In this document: positions 16,158-25,381 of the stretch, piece by piece | Numbering within the stretch: position 1 is the stretch's first letter | Layout: each line of letters begins with the position of its first letter | From: JBHOQS01 sp042408875 | GTDB taxonomy: Bacteria > Chloroflexota > UBA11872 > JBHOQS01 | NCBI GenBank assembly: GCA_042408875.1 | Contig: JBHOQS010000002.1 | Coordinates: 309,643-373,642, forward strand | Length of the DNA: 64,000 nt | Reading direction: 5' to 3' | The notes under the pieces: generated by a model | The model's input: only the letters and a program-made list of their open reading frames with translations | Databases searched by the model: none | Told to the model about the DNA's origin: nothing | Program-made: the position numbers and the translations under genes

Positions 16158-16925
16158 CTACATTCCCATCACGTGGTAGCCAGCGTCAACAAAGAGAATG
16201 TGGCCGGTGATCGCGCTGGCCATCGGGCTGCACAGGAAGAGCGCCGCCTGCCCGACTTCATCCTGCTCTACATTGCGCCGCAGCGGCGCCGCCGTCTTCA
16301 TCCGCTCCCACATCAGCGTGAAGTCAGCGATGCCGCGTGCGGCAAGCGTGCGCTGCGGCCCTGAGGAGATAGCATTCACACGAATGTTCTTCGCGCCCAG
16401 GTCCCACGCGAGGTACCGGACGCTGGCCGCCAGCGCCGCCTTGGCCACGCCCATAACGTTGTAGTTTGGAAACACCCGCTCGCTGCCCAGATAGGTCAGC
16501 GTCAGCATCGCCCCGCCACCGCGCCGCTCCATTAACGGCGCGGCCCGCCGCGCCAGCGCCGTGAACGAGTAGGTCGACACATCCAGGGCCGTGAGGAATG
16601 CTTCCCGAGGGGTCTCCACGTACGGCCGCTCCAGCGCTTCCGACGGCGCATAGGCCAGGCTGTGCACCAGGATGTCCAGGCCCCCGTACGTCGCCTCGAT
16701 CTCGGCAAAGACGGCGTCGATCTCTGTATCGCGCAGGACATCCATCTGGTAGACCGTGGCGTCAGGCAACGTGGCCGCCAGTTCCTCCACCGTTGGTTTC
16801 ACACGCTCCTGTGCGGTGAAGATCAGGCGCGCTCCCGCACCAGCGAACGCTTTGCCAATACCCCAGGCGATACTGCGGTGGTTCGCCACCCCGGCTACCA
16901 GCGCGATCTTGTCCTGTAGCAGCAT
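16158..16925 (-). CDS. fabI: Enoyl-[acyl-carrier-protein] reductase FabI
   Basis: A 255-residue NADH-dependent enoyl-ACP reductase, the last step of each fatty-acid elongation cycle. It shows the FabI form of the SDR fold: VAGVANHRSIAWGIGKAF at the cofactor loop, HSLAYAP, and the catalytic Y-x6-K read as YNVMGVAK. The C-terminus G-H-I-L-F-V-D-A-G-Y-H-V-M-G-M is typical. ATG 16925 is used because the fold begins there with MLLQDKIALVAG; an upstream frame to 17018 adds an unrelated leader. It may be the triclosan-sensitive type, an inference from the family only. Confidence 0.93.
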   Translation of the reverse strand: MLLQDKIALVAGVANHRSIAWGIGKAFAGAGARLIFTAQERVKPTVEELAATLPDATVYQMDVLRDTEIDAVFAEIEATYGGLDILVHSLAYAPSEALERPYVETPREAFLTALDVSTYSFTALARRAAPLMERRGGGAMLTLTYLGSERVFPNYNVMGVAKAALAASVRYLAWDLGAKNIRVNAISSGPQRTLAARGIADFTLMWERMKTAAPLRRNVEQDEVGQAALFLCSPMASAITGHILFVDAGYHVMGM

Positions 16926-17050
16926 GTCCCGGCACCCTCTCTCTGAACTATCAGCAGCAGCCGTGCAGGATCGGCTTGTACCGGTGGTACCCTCAGTGGA
17001 ACACCGGATGCGCGCCACCGATACGCCCTTTGATCGCTAGCGCAGCGGCC

Positions 17051-19060
17051 TCAGCAGCGCTCCGCCCACCACTGGCCGCCACAGTGGCGCAGCCGCCCCA
17101 GGCTGACCAGGTAGTGATCCCCGAGCAGGCCAAGCTGCACCTCATACGGTGTCCCGGCATGTTCGGGGTGGTACTCCATGCGCGCCTTCTCGAACCACTG
17201 CACGACGTAGGCTCGCCCGGTCATGTCACCATTGGGCTCTAGCGTCTCTTCGCTCAATGGCAGTCCAAAGCGCTCCCGGCCGCCGTGCGCGTCGTAATAC
17301 TTCAAGAAGGCATAGTACACGCCGTGGCCCGTCTCCGGGAAGTAGCGCCCCTGCTCCCAGCTCTGGAACGGCGCCACGCGCGGGAAGGGCTGATTCTTCT
17401 TGGTCAGCCAGTCGCCCAGCGGCGAGAGTTGCACTTCCTGCGGCGTGCCGGCCTTGTCCGGATGGTACTCGAAGCGCGCTCGCTGGAAGTACTGCACCAG
17501 GATGCCATTCTCCGTGCGCGGGCGGCTGCGCGGGTAGCCAAACTGGTCCACGCCGCCTTTCTCGCGGAAGTAGCGCAGGAACGTATGGTACACACTGTAG
17601 CCGGTCTGCGGGAAATACTCCAGGTCGGCGCCGCCGAGGATCACTCGGGTATCCGCCTGCTCGGCCGGGGTGAGCCCCTCTTCGACCACCAGCAGCGGAT
17701 CGCCACCGACCAGGAACCAGTCCGGCCGCTCGGGATCGGTGTTCGTCGTCGCACGAGCCAGGGGGAGGGTATACACGCCGCCGGTGGCGCGCAGCGGGCT
17801 CTCCTGCCCAAGCTTGGTCACGAGCCGGGCGCTGGTGCCGCGCGCTTTGAGCGTCACCGTCACTGGCAGCGGGGAAGCGTTCCAGAGCACGGTGATGCGC
17901 TGGCTGCCCTTGTCAACCACAAACGTCTCCACCTCGTTGATGGTCTGGCGGATCACCGCGCGCGCATTGGCGAGATAACGAGTAACCGTCTGGTATGCCA
18001 GGAAGGCCGGGCGGATGCTGCCATCCGAGCGGACCAGGGCGGCCGCGGCGCCGTGCTCACCGCGGCCGTCCATCAGCCGGTAGACCCCGATGCGCTCGAC
18101 GCCGGCCGCCAGCGCCATGAGCGATGCCTGGATGATATATGAGGCCTGCCCGTCCAGGGTCGTGCGCATGTTCGTGGGCGGGAGCGGCGCGACCGGATCG
18201 TCGTACGGGACGGTGTTGGTCTCAGTGATCCAGATCGGCTTCTGGAGTCGGTGCGCGGCAAGGACACGCTTCACCGCCGTCGGCGCATCGTAGAGCGATT
18301 CCGGGCTCATGTAGAGATGCAGTGCCGCAAAGTCGAAGAAGTAGCCGTTCGCTGCCGCGGCTGGGTCGCGACTGGCGAACTCGAGCACGCGGTCGAGGAA
18401 GAGGCGCCGGCCATAGACGACGTCGTTCCAGTAGCTCAGCCCGGCGAAGCCGATCTTCACTCGCGGGTTGACTGCCCTGGCAGCCTGGTAGGCAACCTTC
18501 AGGAGCTGATAATAGTCGGCCTCGCTGCCGGCCCAGGTGAAGTAGGTGCTGTTGCTATCCTGCGGCCGGATATCGGGCTCGTTCCAGATGATCCAGTGAT
18601 CGATACGCCCGGCGTACCTGCGCACGATCTGGCCGACAAAGCGACCCCAGGTGTTGTCGGGATGAAGCGGGTGTAGGTAGAGCCCCTTGGGCACGGCTGC
18701 CGGCCCGTGCGCCGGGTTGCTGCGCGCCCACGCCGGGGTGTTCAGCAGCACGCCAACGACAGTGATCCCCCGCGCGAGCTCACCCTGGAGGATACTGTCC
18801 TGGAACCAGAAGGGGTTCCAGTCCTGCGGACCACCGGGCTGAATATCGTTCCAGGAGAAGAGCAGCCGCTCCCACCCAGCTCCGGCGCGCCGCGCCAGAT
18901 CCGGCGCGACGTAGGCTTCGACGAAGCCGAAGCGGCCGTCCGTCAGCGCTGCCGGCAGGGGCTCCAGGCCCGCCGCGGCGGCTGCCCGCGGCAGCGGTAC
19001 ATACATGAACCCCACCAGGAGTACTTGTACGAGCAGGATTATATGTCCCTTTCGTCCCAT
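17051..19060 (-). CDS. Secreted clan-A glycosidase with two C-terminal repeats
   Basis: A 669-residue exported protein. A signal peptide covers residues 1-30. The TIM-barrel spans about 40-370, with acid/base Glu161 in IIWNEPD and nucleophile Glu280 in WITETN. A beta-rich linker follows. Two related repeats at 482-552 and 573-652 share Y-F-P-x-T-G-x-x-V-Y-x-x-F-L-x-Y, G-G-x-x-x-F-G-x-P, and E-Y-H-P-x-x-A-G-T-P-x-E-V-Q-L; repeats of this kind are common at the ends of secreted Chloroflexota proteins and probably bind the cell surface or a glycan. It is the closest paralogue of the protein at 10858. It lies 125 bases upstream of fabI. Substrate unknown. Confidence 0.78.
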   Translation of the reverse strand: MGRKGHIILLVQVLLVGFMYVPLPRAAAAAGLEPLPAALTDGRFGFVEAYVAPDLARRAGAGWERLLFSWNDIQPGGPQDWNPFWFQDSILQGELARGITVVGVLLNTPAWARSNPAHGPAAVPKGLYLHPLHPDNTWGRFVGQIVRRYAGRIDHWIIWNEPDIRPQDSNSTYFTWAGSEADYYQLLKVAYQAARAVNPRVKIGFAGLSYWNDVVYGRRLFLDRVLEFASRDPAAAANGYFFDFAALHLYMSPESLYDAPTAVKRVLAAHRLQKPIWITETNTVPYDDPVAPLPPTNMRTTLDGQASYIIQASLMALAAGVERIGVYRLMDGRGEHGAAAALVRSDGSIRPAFLAYQTVTRYLANARAVIRQTINEVETFVVDKGSQRITVLWNASPLPVTVTLKARGTSARLVTKLGQESPLRATGGVYTLPLARATTNTDPERPDWFLVGGDPLLVVEEGLTPAEQADTRVILGGADLEYFPQTGYSVYHTFLRYFREKGGVDQFGYPRSRPRTENGILVQYFQRARFEYHPDKAGTPQEVQLSPLGDWLTKKNQPFPRVAPFQSWEQGRYFPETGHGVYYAFLKYYDAHGGRERFGLPLSEETLEPNGDMTGRAYVVQWFEKARMEYHPEHAGTPYEVQLGLLGDHYLVSLGRLRHCGGQWWAERC

Positions 19061-19222
19061 GGATGTCCGGCTCTTTTACTACTACAGACGTGAGCGTCGG
19101 TCGTGTGCATCGACTCTAACGCCCGGTGAGCGAGCCGGACACGCGCGGCGGTCCCATCGAGACGCGGTACCATCGGGACGTGGGGTAATATATAGTTCTG
19201 GTAGGATTTTCTCCGGCGAGCT

Positions 19223-19768
19223 ATGCAGGGGGACGCGCTACAGCCTATGCCCAGTTGGCTGAACGGCCAGACGATCCAATTCCTTGGCTGGCTCCTCGTC
19301 AGCACCGTGCTTTGGTTCATGGTGCTGAAGGTATGGATGCCGTTTGCTCCGCGGGTTGAGGGCGAGCCCATCCATGAGCTTCGGCTGAGCATGCGGCAGA
19401 AGCTCTTGCTGCACCGCACCAACCTGTGGTTCCTTTCCTTCTTGCTGCTGGTCGGTGCGCTGCCGGGGCCGGACCCGCAGCATGCCATCCTGCCGATCGT
19501 GGCCTATCCGCTGGCGCTTGCCGTCGTGCTAGCGGTCTTGCTGCTCCCGGTACGATACGTGTTCACCGATCGGGGAGTAGTGCTGGCGACCGGGGTGCTG
19601 GGAGGGCACGCCCTCTTCCGCGCCTGGAAGGAGTTCAGGCGTTATTATCTGCGCGACGAATCGATTCTCCTGGAAGGGAGGAGGCGTAGGTACGCATCGT
19701 ATGTGATCATGGCCGATAAGGAGCAGCAGCGCGAGGTACAGCGGCTGCTAAAGCGGCACTTGAAGTAA
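19223..19768 (+). CDS. Membrane protein with PH-like cytoplasmic tail
   Basis: A 181-residue protein with membrane helices at about 19-40, 70-88 and 91-112, then a region resembling bacterial PH-type domains (V-R-Y-V-F-T-D-R-G-V-V-L, F-R-A-W-K-E-F-R-R-Y-Y, then basic residues). Function unknown. ATG 19223 is the first start; ATG 19247 with a GGGGGA 13 bases before it is an alternative. It diverges from the secreted glycosidase and converges on the 76-residue gene at 19772, only three bases from its stop. Confidence 0.65.
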   Translation: MQGDALQPMPSWLNGQTIQFLGWLLVSTVLWFMVLKVWMPFAPRVEGEPIHELRLSMRQKLLLHRTNLWFLSFLLLVGALPGPDPQHAILPIVAYPLALAVVLAVLLLPVRYVFTDRGVVLATGVLGGHALFRAWKEFRRYYLRDESILLEGRRRRYASYVIMADKEQQREVQRLLKRHLK

Positions 19769-19771
19769 CGC

Positions 19772-20002
19772 TCAGTGCGCCTGCTGGGCCGGTGGCTGCT
19801 CGCGGCTGCGCTCCTGGAGATGCCGGCCGACGCGCTCGATGATACTGTGGTCAATCGCGTCGCTGAAGGTGCAGTGCCACCAGATGAAGTCACGCAGCCG
19901 TCCAAGGTCACGCCCGTCCAGGCCATAGCGCGCCGCCTCCCGGGCGATCTGCTCGATGTAGGCATCAGACCATGAACTGCCAGACACAGGTTCGTGCGCC
20001 AT
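19772..20002 (-). CDS. Small hypothetical protein (76 aa)
   Basis: A 76-residue protein starting at ATG 20002, with GGAGGA 7 bases upstream. It is acidic, Trp- and His-containing, and appears helical (S-W-S-D-A-Y-I-E-Q-I-A-R-E-A-A-R-Y-G-L-D). It diverges from rarA and ends against the membrane protein gene on the plus strand. The frame stays open far upstream over rarA, but that part is a shadow; the ribosome site decides the true start. Family not recognised. Confidence 0.6.
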   Translation of the reverse strand: MAHEPVSGSSWSDAYIEQIAREAARYGLDGRDLGRLRDFIWWHCTFSDAIDHSIIERVGRHLQERSREQPPAQQAH

Positions 20003-20111
20003 CGGGATGCTCCTCCAGTGAGTGGTCTGCCTGCCGGCATCGCAGGCGTTCGCCGCTCCATCTCGGCGCGCGGCTACCATCGAGTCTATAACACAGCAAG
20101 AAACGCGCCAA

Positions 20112-21494
20112 ATGCGGAGACCACCGGGCGAGCACCACGCAGACCAGCCCCGCCTCTTTGCCGAGCCGGCGCGCGGCACTGCCGCCCCTGTGCCGGTGCC
20201 TGCGGCAGAGATGCCCCTTGCAGCGCGCATGCGGCCGCGCCGGCTTGACGAATTCGTCGGACAGGAGCACCTGGTCGGGCCGGGCCGTGCCCTGCGACGC
20301 ATGGTCGAGTCTGGCACACTTGGCTCAATGCTCCTGTGGGGGCCGCCCGGCACAGGGAAGACGACCCTGGCCCTGCTGCTGGCCACGGCATCCGGTGCGC
20401 ACTTCGCCAGCCTGAGCGCGGTCACCGAAGGGGTCGCAGAGCTCCGCCGGGTCATTGAGGAAGCCCGCGCCCGCCGCTGTGCCGGGCAGCGCACAGTCCT
20501 GCTCGTCGATGAGGTGCACCGCTGGTCGAAGGCGCAGCAGGATGCGCTCCTCCCCCATATCGAGCAGGGCCTGCTCATCTTGATCGGCGCCACCACGGAG
20601 AACCCATACTTCGATGTCATCGCACCCTTACGGTCGCGTCTGCGCATCTTCCGCCTGGAGCCACTCACTGACGAACACATTCGCACGATCATCGATCGGG
20701 CCCTGTGCGACGAGGAACGCGGTCTGGGGCAACTCCAGCTCACCGTCGAGCCGCAGGCGAGAGAGCTGCTCGTCGCCGCTGCGGGGGGCGACGCCCGCGT
20801 GGCCCTCACCGCCCTCGAAGCCGCCGTTGCTCTGGCCGGCGGCGCTCCCGGCGCCACGATCACTGCCGCCCACGTGCAAGAAGCGACGCAGCGCCGTATG
20901 CTGCGCTATGATCGTGCCGGCGACGACCATTACCAGACCATCTCTGCCTTCATCAAGAGTGTGCGTGGCTCGGACCCTGACGCCGCGATGCTGTGGCTGG
21001 TGAAGATGCTGCGCGCGGGTGAGGACCCGCGCTTCATCGCCCGCCGTCTGGTCATCCTGGCCTCCGAGGATATCGGCAACGCCGATCCGCAGGCCCTGCC
21101 GCTGGCCGTGGCCGCCTACGAGGCGGTCGAGCGGATTGGCCTGCCTGAGGCCGAGTACGCGCTCGCCCAGGCTACGCTCTACCTGGCCACGGCACCGAAG
21201 AGCAACTCCGCGGCCCGCGCCCTGGCTGCGGCGAAGCAGCTCATCGAGAGTGGCATCAGCTTGGAGGTTCCGCTGCACTTACGCAACGCCTCCTTCAGCG
21301 GCGCCCGTGCGCTCGGCTACGGCGTGGACTACGAATACTCGCACCAGTTCGCCGAGGATGATCCACGGCGCTACCGCCAGCGCTACTTCCCCGACGGTGT
21401 CGCCCCTGTACCACTCTACGAGCCCGGCACGAGTGGCTACGAGGGGGCGATCCGTGAGCGCCTCGAGCAGCTCCGCCGCTGGCGAAGCGGCTAG
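20112..21494 (+). CDS. rarA: Replication-associated recombination protein RarA (MgsA)
   Basis: A 460-residue AAA+ ATPase that acts at stalled replication forks, related to yeast Mgs1 and human WRNIP1. Walker A GPPGTGKT is at 77-84 and Walker B is L-L-V-D-E-V-H-R-W-S-K-A-Q-Q-D-A-L-L-P. The N-terminal M-R-P-R-R-L-D-E-F-V-G-Q-E-H-L is diagnostic. The C-terminal MgsA domain contains D-P-D-A-A-M-L-W-L and A-S-E-D-I-G-N-A-D-P. ATG 20112 begins the recognisable protein; the frame upstream overlaps the divergent small gene. Normal length and intact motifs. Confidence 0.93.
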   Translation: MRRPPGEHHADQPRLFAEPARGTAAPVPVPAAEMPLAARMRPRRLDEFVGQEHLVGPGRALRRMVESGTLGSMLLWGPPGTGKTTLALLLATASGAHFASLSAVTEGVAELRRVIEEARARRCAGQRTVLLVDEVHRWSKAQQDALLPHIEQGLLILIGATTENPYFDVIAPLRSRLRIFRLEPLTDEHIRTIIDRALCDEERGLGQLQLTVEPQARELLVAAAGGDARVALTALEAAVALAGGAPGATITAAHVQEATQRRMLRYDRAGDDHYQTISAFIKSVRGSDPDAAMLWLVKMLRAGEDPRFIARRLVILASEDIGNADPQALPLAVAAYEAVERIGLPEAEYALAQATLYLATAPKSNSAARALAAAKQLIESGISLEVPLHLRNASFSGARALGYGVDYEYSHQFAEDDPRRYRQRYFPDGVAPVPLYEPGTSGYEGAIRERLEQLRRWRSG

Positions 21495-21650
21495 GACCTG
21501 CTCGCTCCCACTCGATCCTGCGCCGGCATCCTGCGTACTGGCTCGTGCGCACCCCCATCCGAGCCCTGCCACGACACAGAACGCCCGCCGAATAGGTGGG
21601 CCAGGCGTCTCTACACGGTACGCAGGACGCATTCCCTGAGGGTGATCCAG

Positions 21651-21679
21651 TTGCGCCTGCACTGCTGTATCCCTATACT
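21651..21679 (+). promoter_or_regulatory. Possible promoter for the binding-protein gene at 21782
   Basis: TTGCGC (21651-21656) and TATACT (21674-21679) are 17 bases apart. The same pair of hexamers and spacing occurs on the minus strand at 42977-42949, which makes chance less likely. The gene start lies about 100 bases downstream. Confidence 0.45.
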
Positions 21680-21781
21680 CAGGCCGGATGTCGCGGGTGC
21701 GCTGCCGGTTCAGGAGCGCGCCTGTGGCCTGCTCTGCCCCTGTGGAGTGCACCGAGCACGGTTCTTCAGGAGGACACTGCG

Positions 21782-23128
21782 ATGGCTGTAAGCTCTGGCT
21801 CCGCTGTAGTCTTCTCACGACGACGCTTCGTTGCGGTGATGGCTGGACCGGCGGCGCTCCTTTCTGGTACCACCCTGGCAGCGTGCCGGCAGCCGAGCAA
21901 GCCGGCCGAAAAGGAGCAGGTCGTACTGGGCAAGCCCACTGGCCCGATCCGCATCGGCAGTCGCGGTGGCACCGACCTGGAGGCCAGCGCCAAAGCATTT
22001 ACCGAGAGAACCGGGATCAAGGCCGAGACCCCGGAGCCGATCGGCCCTGAGCCGGATTACTGGTTCAAGGTCATCGTGCTACACAACGCCGGCACGCTGC
22101 CAGATGTCGTCTGGGCCAGCACGGGCGGACACCGCCTGCTGGCAGCGAAGGGGGTGCTGCTGAACCTGTCGCCTATTATCGCTGCTGATAAGTATGACCT
22201 GAGCGATTTCGTGAAAGCCGGCCTCGATAGTCTCTCGCTCGACGGGAAACTCTATGGCATGCCGTGGGGCGGCCATCCCGGCGATGGTGGCCTGGCGTAC
22301 AATGCCGACATGCTGCGCAATGCCGGCTTCGCCACCGTCACCGAGGACGCCGCGACCCTGCTCGACTGGACGTACGAGACGCTGCGCGAGGCGGCGCGCA
22401 AGCTCACCCTGAGAGACCAGCAGCAGTTCGGCTTCCGCCCCGGCAACAGCTTCCTGACGCTCAATAACGTGGTCGGTGCGTACGGTGGTGCGTTCTTCTC
22501 GCCGGATGGAAAGAAGCTCACCATCGATACGCCGCAGTTCATGGCTGCGATGGAGTGGGTGGCCAGCATCTGGCAGGAGGGCCTGACCGGCCCCTGGAGC
22601 CCGTTCAACGCGACCGAGCAGTTCGCCGCGGCCAAGCTCGGCATGCTGCACACGGGCTACTGGGGCCAGTTCACGCTCAGGCCGGAGCAAAGTGCGTTCA
22701 AGTGGAACTGCACCATCATGCCGAAAGGCCCGGCCGGCAAGCGCGGCACCAGTCTCACCATCAACGGCATGTGCATCTCGTCGAGCACCAAGCAGGTGGC
22801 CGCGAGCTGGGAGTTCCTGAAGTTCCTGTTCGATCCAGACGTGCATATTCCGGATGTGCTGGCCGGCCGTAGCCGCCCGGCGCTCAAGCGCTCGATCCTG
22901 TACCATCCACGGCTGCTCGAAGGCATGAAGGCGCAGAAGGTCTGGGCCGATGCCATTCTTGCCGCCGAGCCTTGGAAGATGCCAGCCAACTATCGCTGGG
23001 CAGAGTTCGACACGGCCGTGCGAGAGGTGTTCACGCCGGTGTGGCAGGGCGTCAAGGGCCTGCGCGACGTGATGGACGATGCTCGCCAGCGGCTGCAATA
23101 CATCCTGGACCAGCCGGTGCCCGAGTAG
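21782..23128 (+). CDS. ABC transporter substrate-binding lipoprotein (sugar type)
   Basis: A 448-residue extracellular solute-binding protein of the family 1 (sugar) class. The N-terminus shows a twin-arginine signal (S-R-R-R-F-V-A-V-M) followed by a lipobox LAAC, so the mature protein should be lipid-anchored outside. The body has the usual binding-protein pattern, with D-V-V-W-A-S, L-Y-G-M-P-W and E-F-L-K-F-L-F-D-P. The ribosome site AGGAGG sits 9 bases before ATG 21782. No permease or ATPase gene is adjacent; the TrmO fusion follows 3 bases after the stop. The ligand is probably an oligosaccharide, by inference. Confidence 0.85.
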   Translation: MAVSSGSAVVFSRRRFVAVMAGPAALLSGTTLAACRQPSKPAEKEQVVLGKPTGPIRIGSRGGTDLEASAKAFTERTGIKAETPEPIGPEPDYWFKVIVLHNAGTLPDVVWASTGGHRLLAAKGVLLNLSPIIAADKYDLSDFVKAGLDSLSLDGKLYGMPWGGHPGDGGLAYNADMLRNAGFATVTEDAATLLDWTYETLREAARKLTLRDQQQFGFRPGNSFLTLNNVVGAYGGAFFSPDGKKLTIDTPQFMAAMEWVASIWQEGLTGPWSPFNATEQFAAAKLGMLHTGYWGQFTLRPEQSAFKWNCTIMPKGPAGKRGTSLTINGMCISSSTKQVAASWEFLKFLFDPDVHIPDVLAGRSRPALKRSILYHPRLLEGMKAQKVWADAILAAEPWKMPANYRWAEFDTAVREVFTPVWQGVKGLRDVMDDARQRLQYILDQPVPE

Positions 23129-23131
23129 CCC

Positions 23132-24619
23132 ATGGCAGCGATCACGCTACAGCCTGTCGGGTACGTGCGCTCCCCCATCGCCGACCCGGCGCAGATGCCT
23201 ATCGCGGGCGTGTCCGCCACGGTCGAAATCCTGCCAGAGTTCGCGCTGGCGCTAGAAGGGATCGAGGCCAACACACACCTGTGGGTGCTGGCCTGGCTTG
23301 ACCACGCCGAGCGCCGGCTCCAGGTTGCAGGGCGGCGCGCACCGCCCGGCGCGCCGCCGCGCGGGGTGTTTGGCCTGCGCTCGTCGGTCCGGCCCAATCC
23401 GATCGGGCTGACCGCCGCGCGCTTGCTCCGGCGAGACGGGCTGCGTCTGGAGCTCGATCGTCTTGACTTCGTCGATGGCACGCCGGTGCTCGATCTCAAG
23501 CGGTATTCGCCAGGATGGGACGGTATCTTCGCAGCCCGCACCGACCGGGAGCGGCGGCCGCCGCGCGCCGAGCCGCCTGGGCTCGCGCAGGAAGAGCTCG
23601 AGGACCTGATCCTGACCGTCGAACGCTTTCACGGCGAGCGGTGCGCCGGAGGGATCCTTGCCGCGCGGATCGTCGTGGCGGCGTGTCGCGCCTGGGGGAT
23701 CGGCCCGCGCGATGACGAGCTACTGGTCTCCACTGGGCCCGACGGCTGTCTCACCGATGGCTTGCAGGCGCTCACTGGCGCGACGCTGGGGCGTGGCCGC
23801 CTGCGTATTGCGCCGGACGGCATCTTCACCCTGAGCCATGGTGGGAGGCGCTGGCGTTTCGAGCCATGGCCAGAGGGTGTTCCGGATGAGGCGTCGGTGC
23901 GCACGCTGCCGCTCGAACGCCTCGTGCGCACTGTGGAGCGCGACGATGGCGCCGGGACGCATGCTCCTGCTACATCTCCGACAGAGATGCTAGAGCTCCC
24001 TCCTGCGGGGCGAAGCGGCGCGGAGATCGGCCACCTGTTGAACGCGATTGTGGTCCCGCGTGCTATCGCCTGGGTGTCTACGCTGAGTCCTGAGGGGGTG
24101 GCCAATCTCGCGCCGCACAGCTACTACACAGTGGCCTCGACCACACCCCCGGTGGTGCTGTTCGTGTCCTCCGGCGTGAAGGACACCCTGCGCAACATTC
24201 AGGCCACCGGGGAGTTCGTCGTGAATGTGGTGAGCGAAGAGCTGGCCGAGGCGATGAACCTCACTGCGGCCGACTCCCCACCGCACGTCAGCGAGTTCGC
24301 GTTCGCCGGGCTGGAGCAGGCTCCCAGCGTTACGGTGCGGCCGCCGCGAGTAGCCCGCTCCCCGGCGGCGCTGGAATGCCGGCTGCTGGAGATCCGCCCG
24401 GTGGGAGACCCGCCCTCGTATGTGATCTTCGGACAGGTCCTGCATATCCGTGTGTCGCCACAGATATGGCGCAACGGCCGTATTGACCCGGCGCTGCTCC
24501 GCCCGGTGGGCCGGCTTGCCGGCTCAGATTACAGCTACACCCGGCTGCTGTTCCGGATGCCTCGCCCACGCTATGCCGACCTCGAGCGCGAGCGTGCAGA
24601 GCGCTCTGCTCTGCCATGA
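23132..24619 (+). CDS. TrmO (TsaA)-FmdE-flavin reductase fusion protein
   Basis: A 495-residue protein with three recognisable parts. Residues 3-150 form a TrmO/TsaA beta-barrel, the SAM-dependent methyltransferase that converts t6A37 to m6t6A37 in tRNA; the signature R-P-N-P-I-G-L-T is at 87-94. Residues 155-250 resemble FmdE, the zinc-binding subunit-E domain of formylmethanofuran dehydrogenase, with His167, Cys171, Cys206 and Asp209. Residues 285-480 resemble a flavin-reductase split barrel (R-A-I-A-W-V-S-T, A-P-H-S-Y-Y-T-V-A-S). It follows the binding-protein gene by 3 bases and meets the SDR gene end to end. The fused domains suggest a redox or metal-linked role, perhaps not tRNA modification. 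Confidence 0.78.
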   Translation: MAAITLQPVGYVRSPIADPAQMPIAGVSATVEILPEFALALEGIEANTHLWVLAWLDHAERRLQVAGRRAPPGAPPRGVFGLRSSVRPNPIGLTAARLLRRDGLRLELDRLDFVDGTPVLDLKRYSPGWDGIFAARTDRERRPPRAEPPGLAQEELEDLILTVERFHGERCAGGILAARIVVAACRAWGIGPRDDELLVSTGPDGCLTDGLQALTGATLGRGRLRIAPDGIFTLSHGGRRWRFEPWPEGVPDEASVRTLPLERLVRTVERDDGAGTHAPATSPTEMLELPPAGRSGAEIGHLLNAIVVPRAIAWVSTLSPEGVANLAPHSYYTVASTTPPVVLFVSSGVKDTLRNIQATGEFVVNVVSEELAEAMNLTAADSPPHVSEFAFAGLEQAPSVTVRPPRVARSPAALECRLLEIRPVGDPPSYVIFGQVLHIRVSPQIWRNGRIDPALLRPVGRLAGSDYSYTRLLFRMPRPRYADLERERAERSALP

Positions 24620-25381
24620 TCAGCGCAGCGCCGTCATTTCAGCGCCATCCACTCGAATGTACGCGCCGCTCACATACGAGGCGTCGTCAGAGGCGAGGAA
24701 CGCAGCCACGCGCCCGATCTCGTCGATCGTAGCCAGGCGGCCGAAGGGGAGCTTCTTCGCGGCCGCCTGGAGCTCCTGCTCCGTGGCGAATTGCCGCTCG
24801 CCCGGCGTGTCGGTCCAGCCGGGGGCGATCACATTCACGTGGATGCGGTAGCGCGCCAGCTCGTTGGCCATGGTCATGGCCAGGTTGTTCACCGCAGCTT
24901 TGGCCGCGTTGTACGCCGCGGAGAGGGCGAAGGGGTGCTCAGAATGAATGGAGCTGATGAAGATGATCTTCCCGCCGGTGCCTTGCTCGACCATCAGCCG
25001 GGCCGCGACGTGAGCGACATGGAAAGCTCCGAAGAGCGTGACGGCCAGGGTCTGCTCGAATGCTTCGGGCGTGAGCTCGATGAACGGCGCGCGGATGGAG
25101 CGATACGCATTCGCCACAGCAATGTCGACGTGCCCGAAGCGCTGCACGGCCGCCTCAAACATGGCCTCGACCTGGGCGCGCTGGGAGACATCCGCCTTGA
25201 CCACCAGCGCCCGGCGGCCGAACTCCTCTATCATGCGCGCCGTCTCGGCGGCATCTTCGGGATGCGAGAGGTAGTTCACCACCACGTCAGCCCCTTCCCG
25301 GGCGAAGGCAACCGCGCAACCACGCCCGATGCCACGGCTTGCCCCCGAGACCAGCGCCACCCGACCATCCAGTTTGCCCAT
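24620..25381 (-). CDS. Short-chain dehydrogenase/reductase (FabG-like)
   Basis: A 253-residue classical SDR. Cofactor loop V-S-G-A-S-R-G-I-G-R-G, then a typical NADP-type D-V-S segment. The usual N-A-G reads ANA (V-A-N-A-Y). The catalytic Ser is in FISSIHSE and the Tyr/Lys in YNAAK. It resembles 3-oxoacyl-ACP reductases and sugar dehydrogenases; the altered NAG loop argues for a specialised substrate. It converges on the TrmO fusion with no gap between stop codons. Confidence 0.82.
   Translation of the reverse strand: MGKLDGRVALVSGASRGIGRGCAVAFAREGADVVVNYLSHPEDAAETARMIEEFGRRALVVKADVSQRAQVEAMFEAAVQRFGHVDIAVANAYRSIRAPFIELTPEAFEQTLAVTLFGAFHVAHVAARLMVEQGTGGKIIFISSIHSEHPFALSAAYNAAKAAVNNLAMTMANELARYRIHVNVIAPGWTDTPGERQFATEQELQAAAKKLPFGRLATIDEIGRVAAFLASDDASYVSGAYIRVDGAEMTALR

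Noticed and set aside
20003..20863. Long minus-strand open frame upstream of the 76-residue gene
   Set aside because: It lies opposite rarA, is Arg/Ser/Pro-rich as expected of a shadow frame in GC-rich DNA, and the ribosome site supports a start at 20002.
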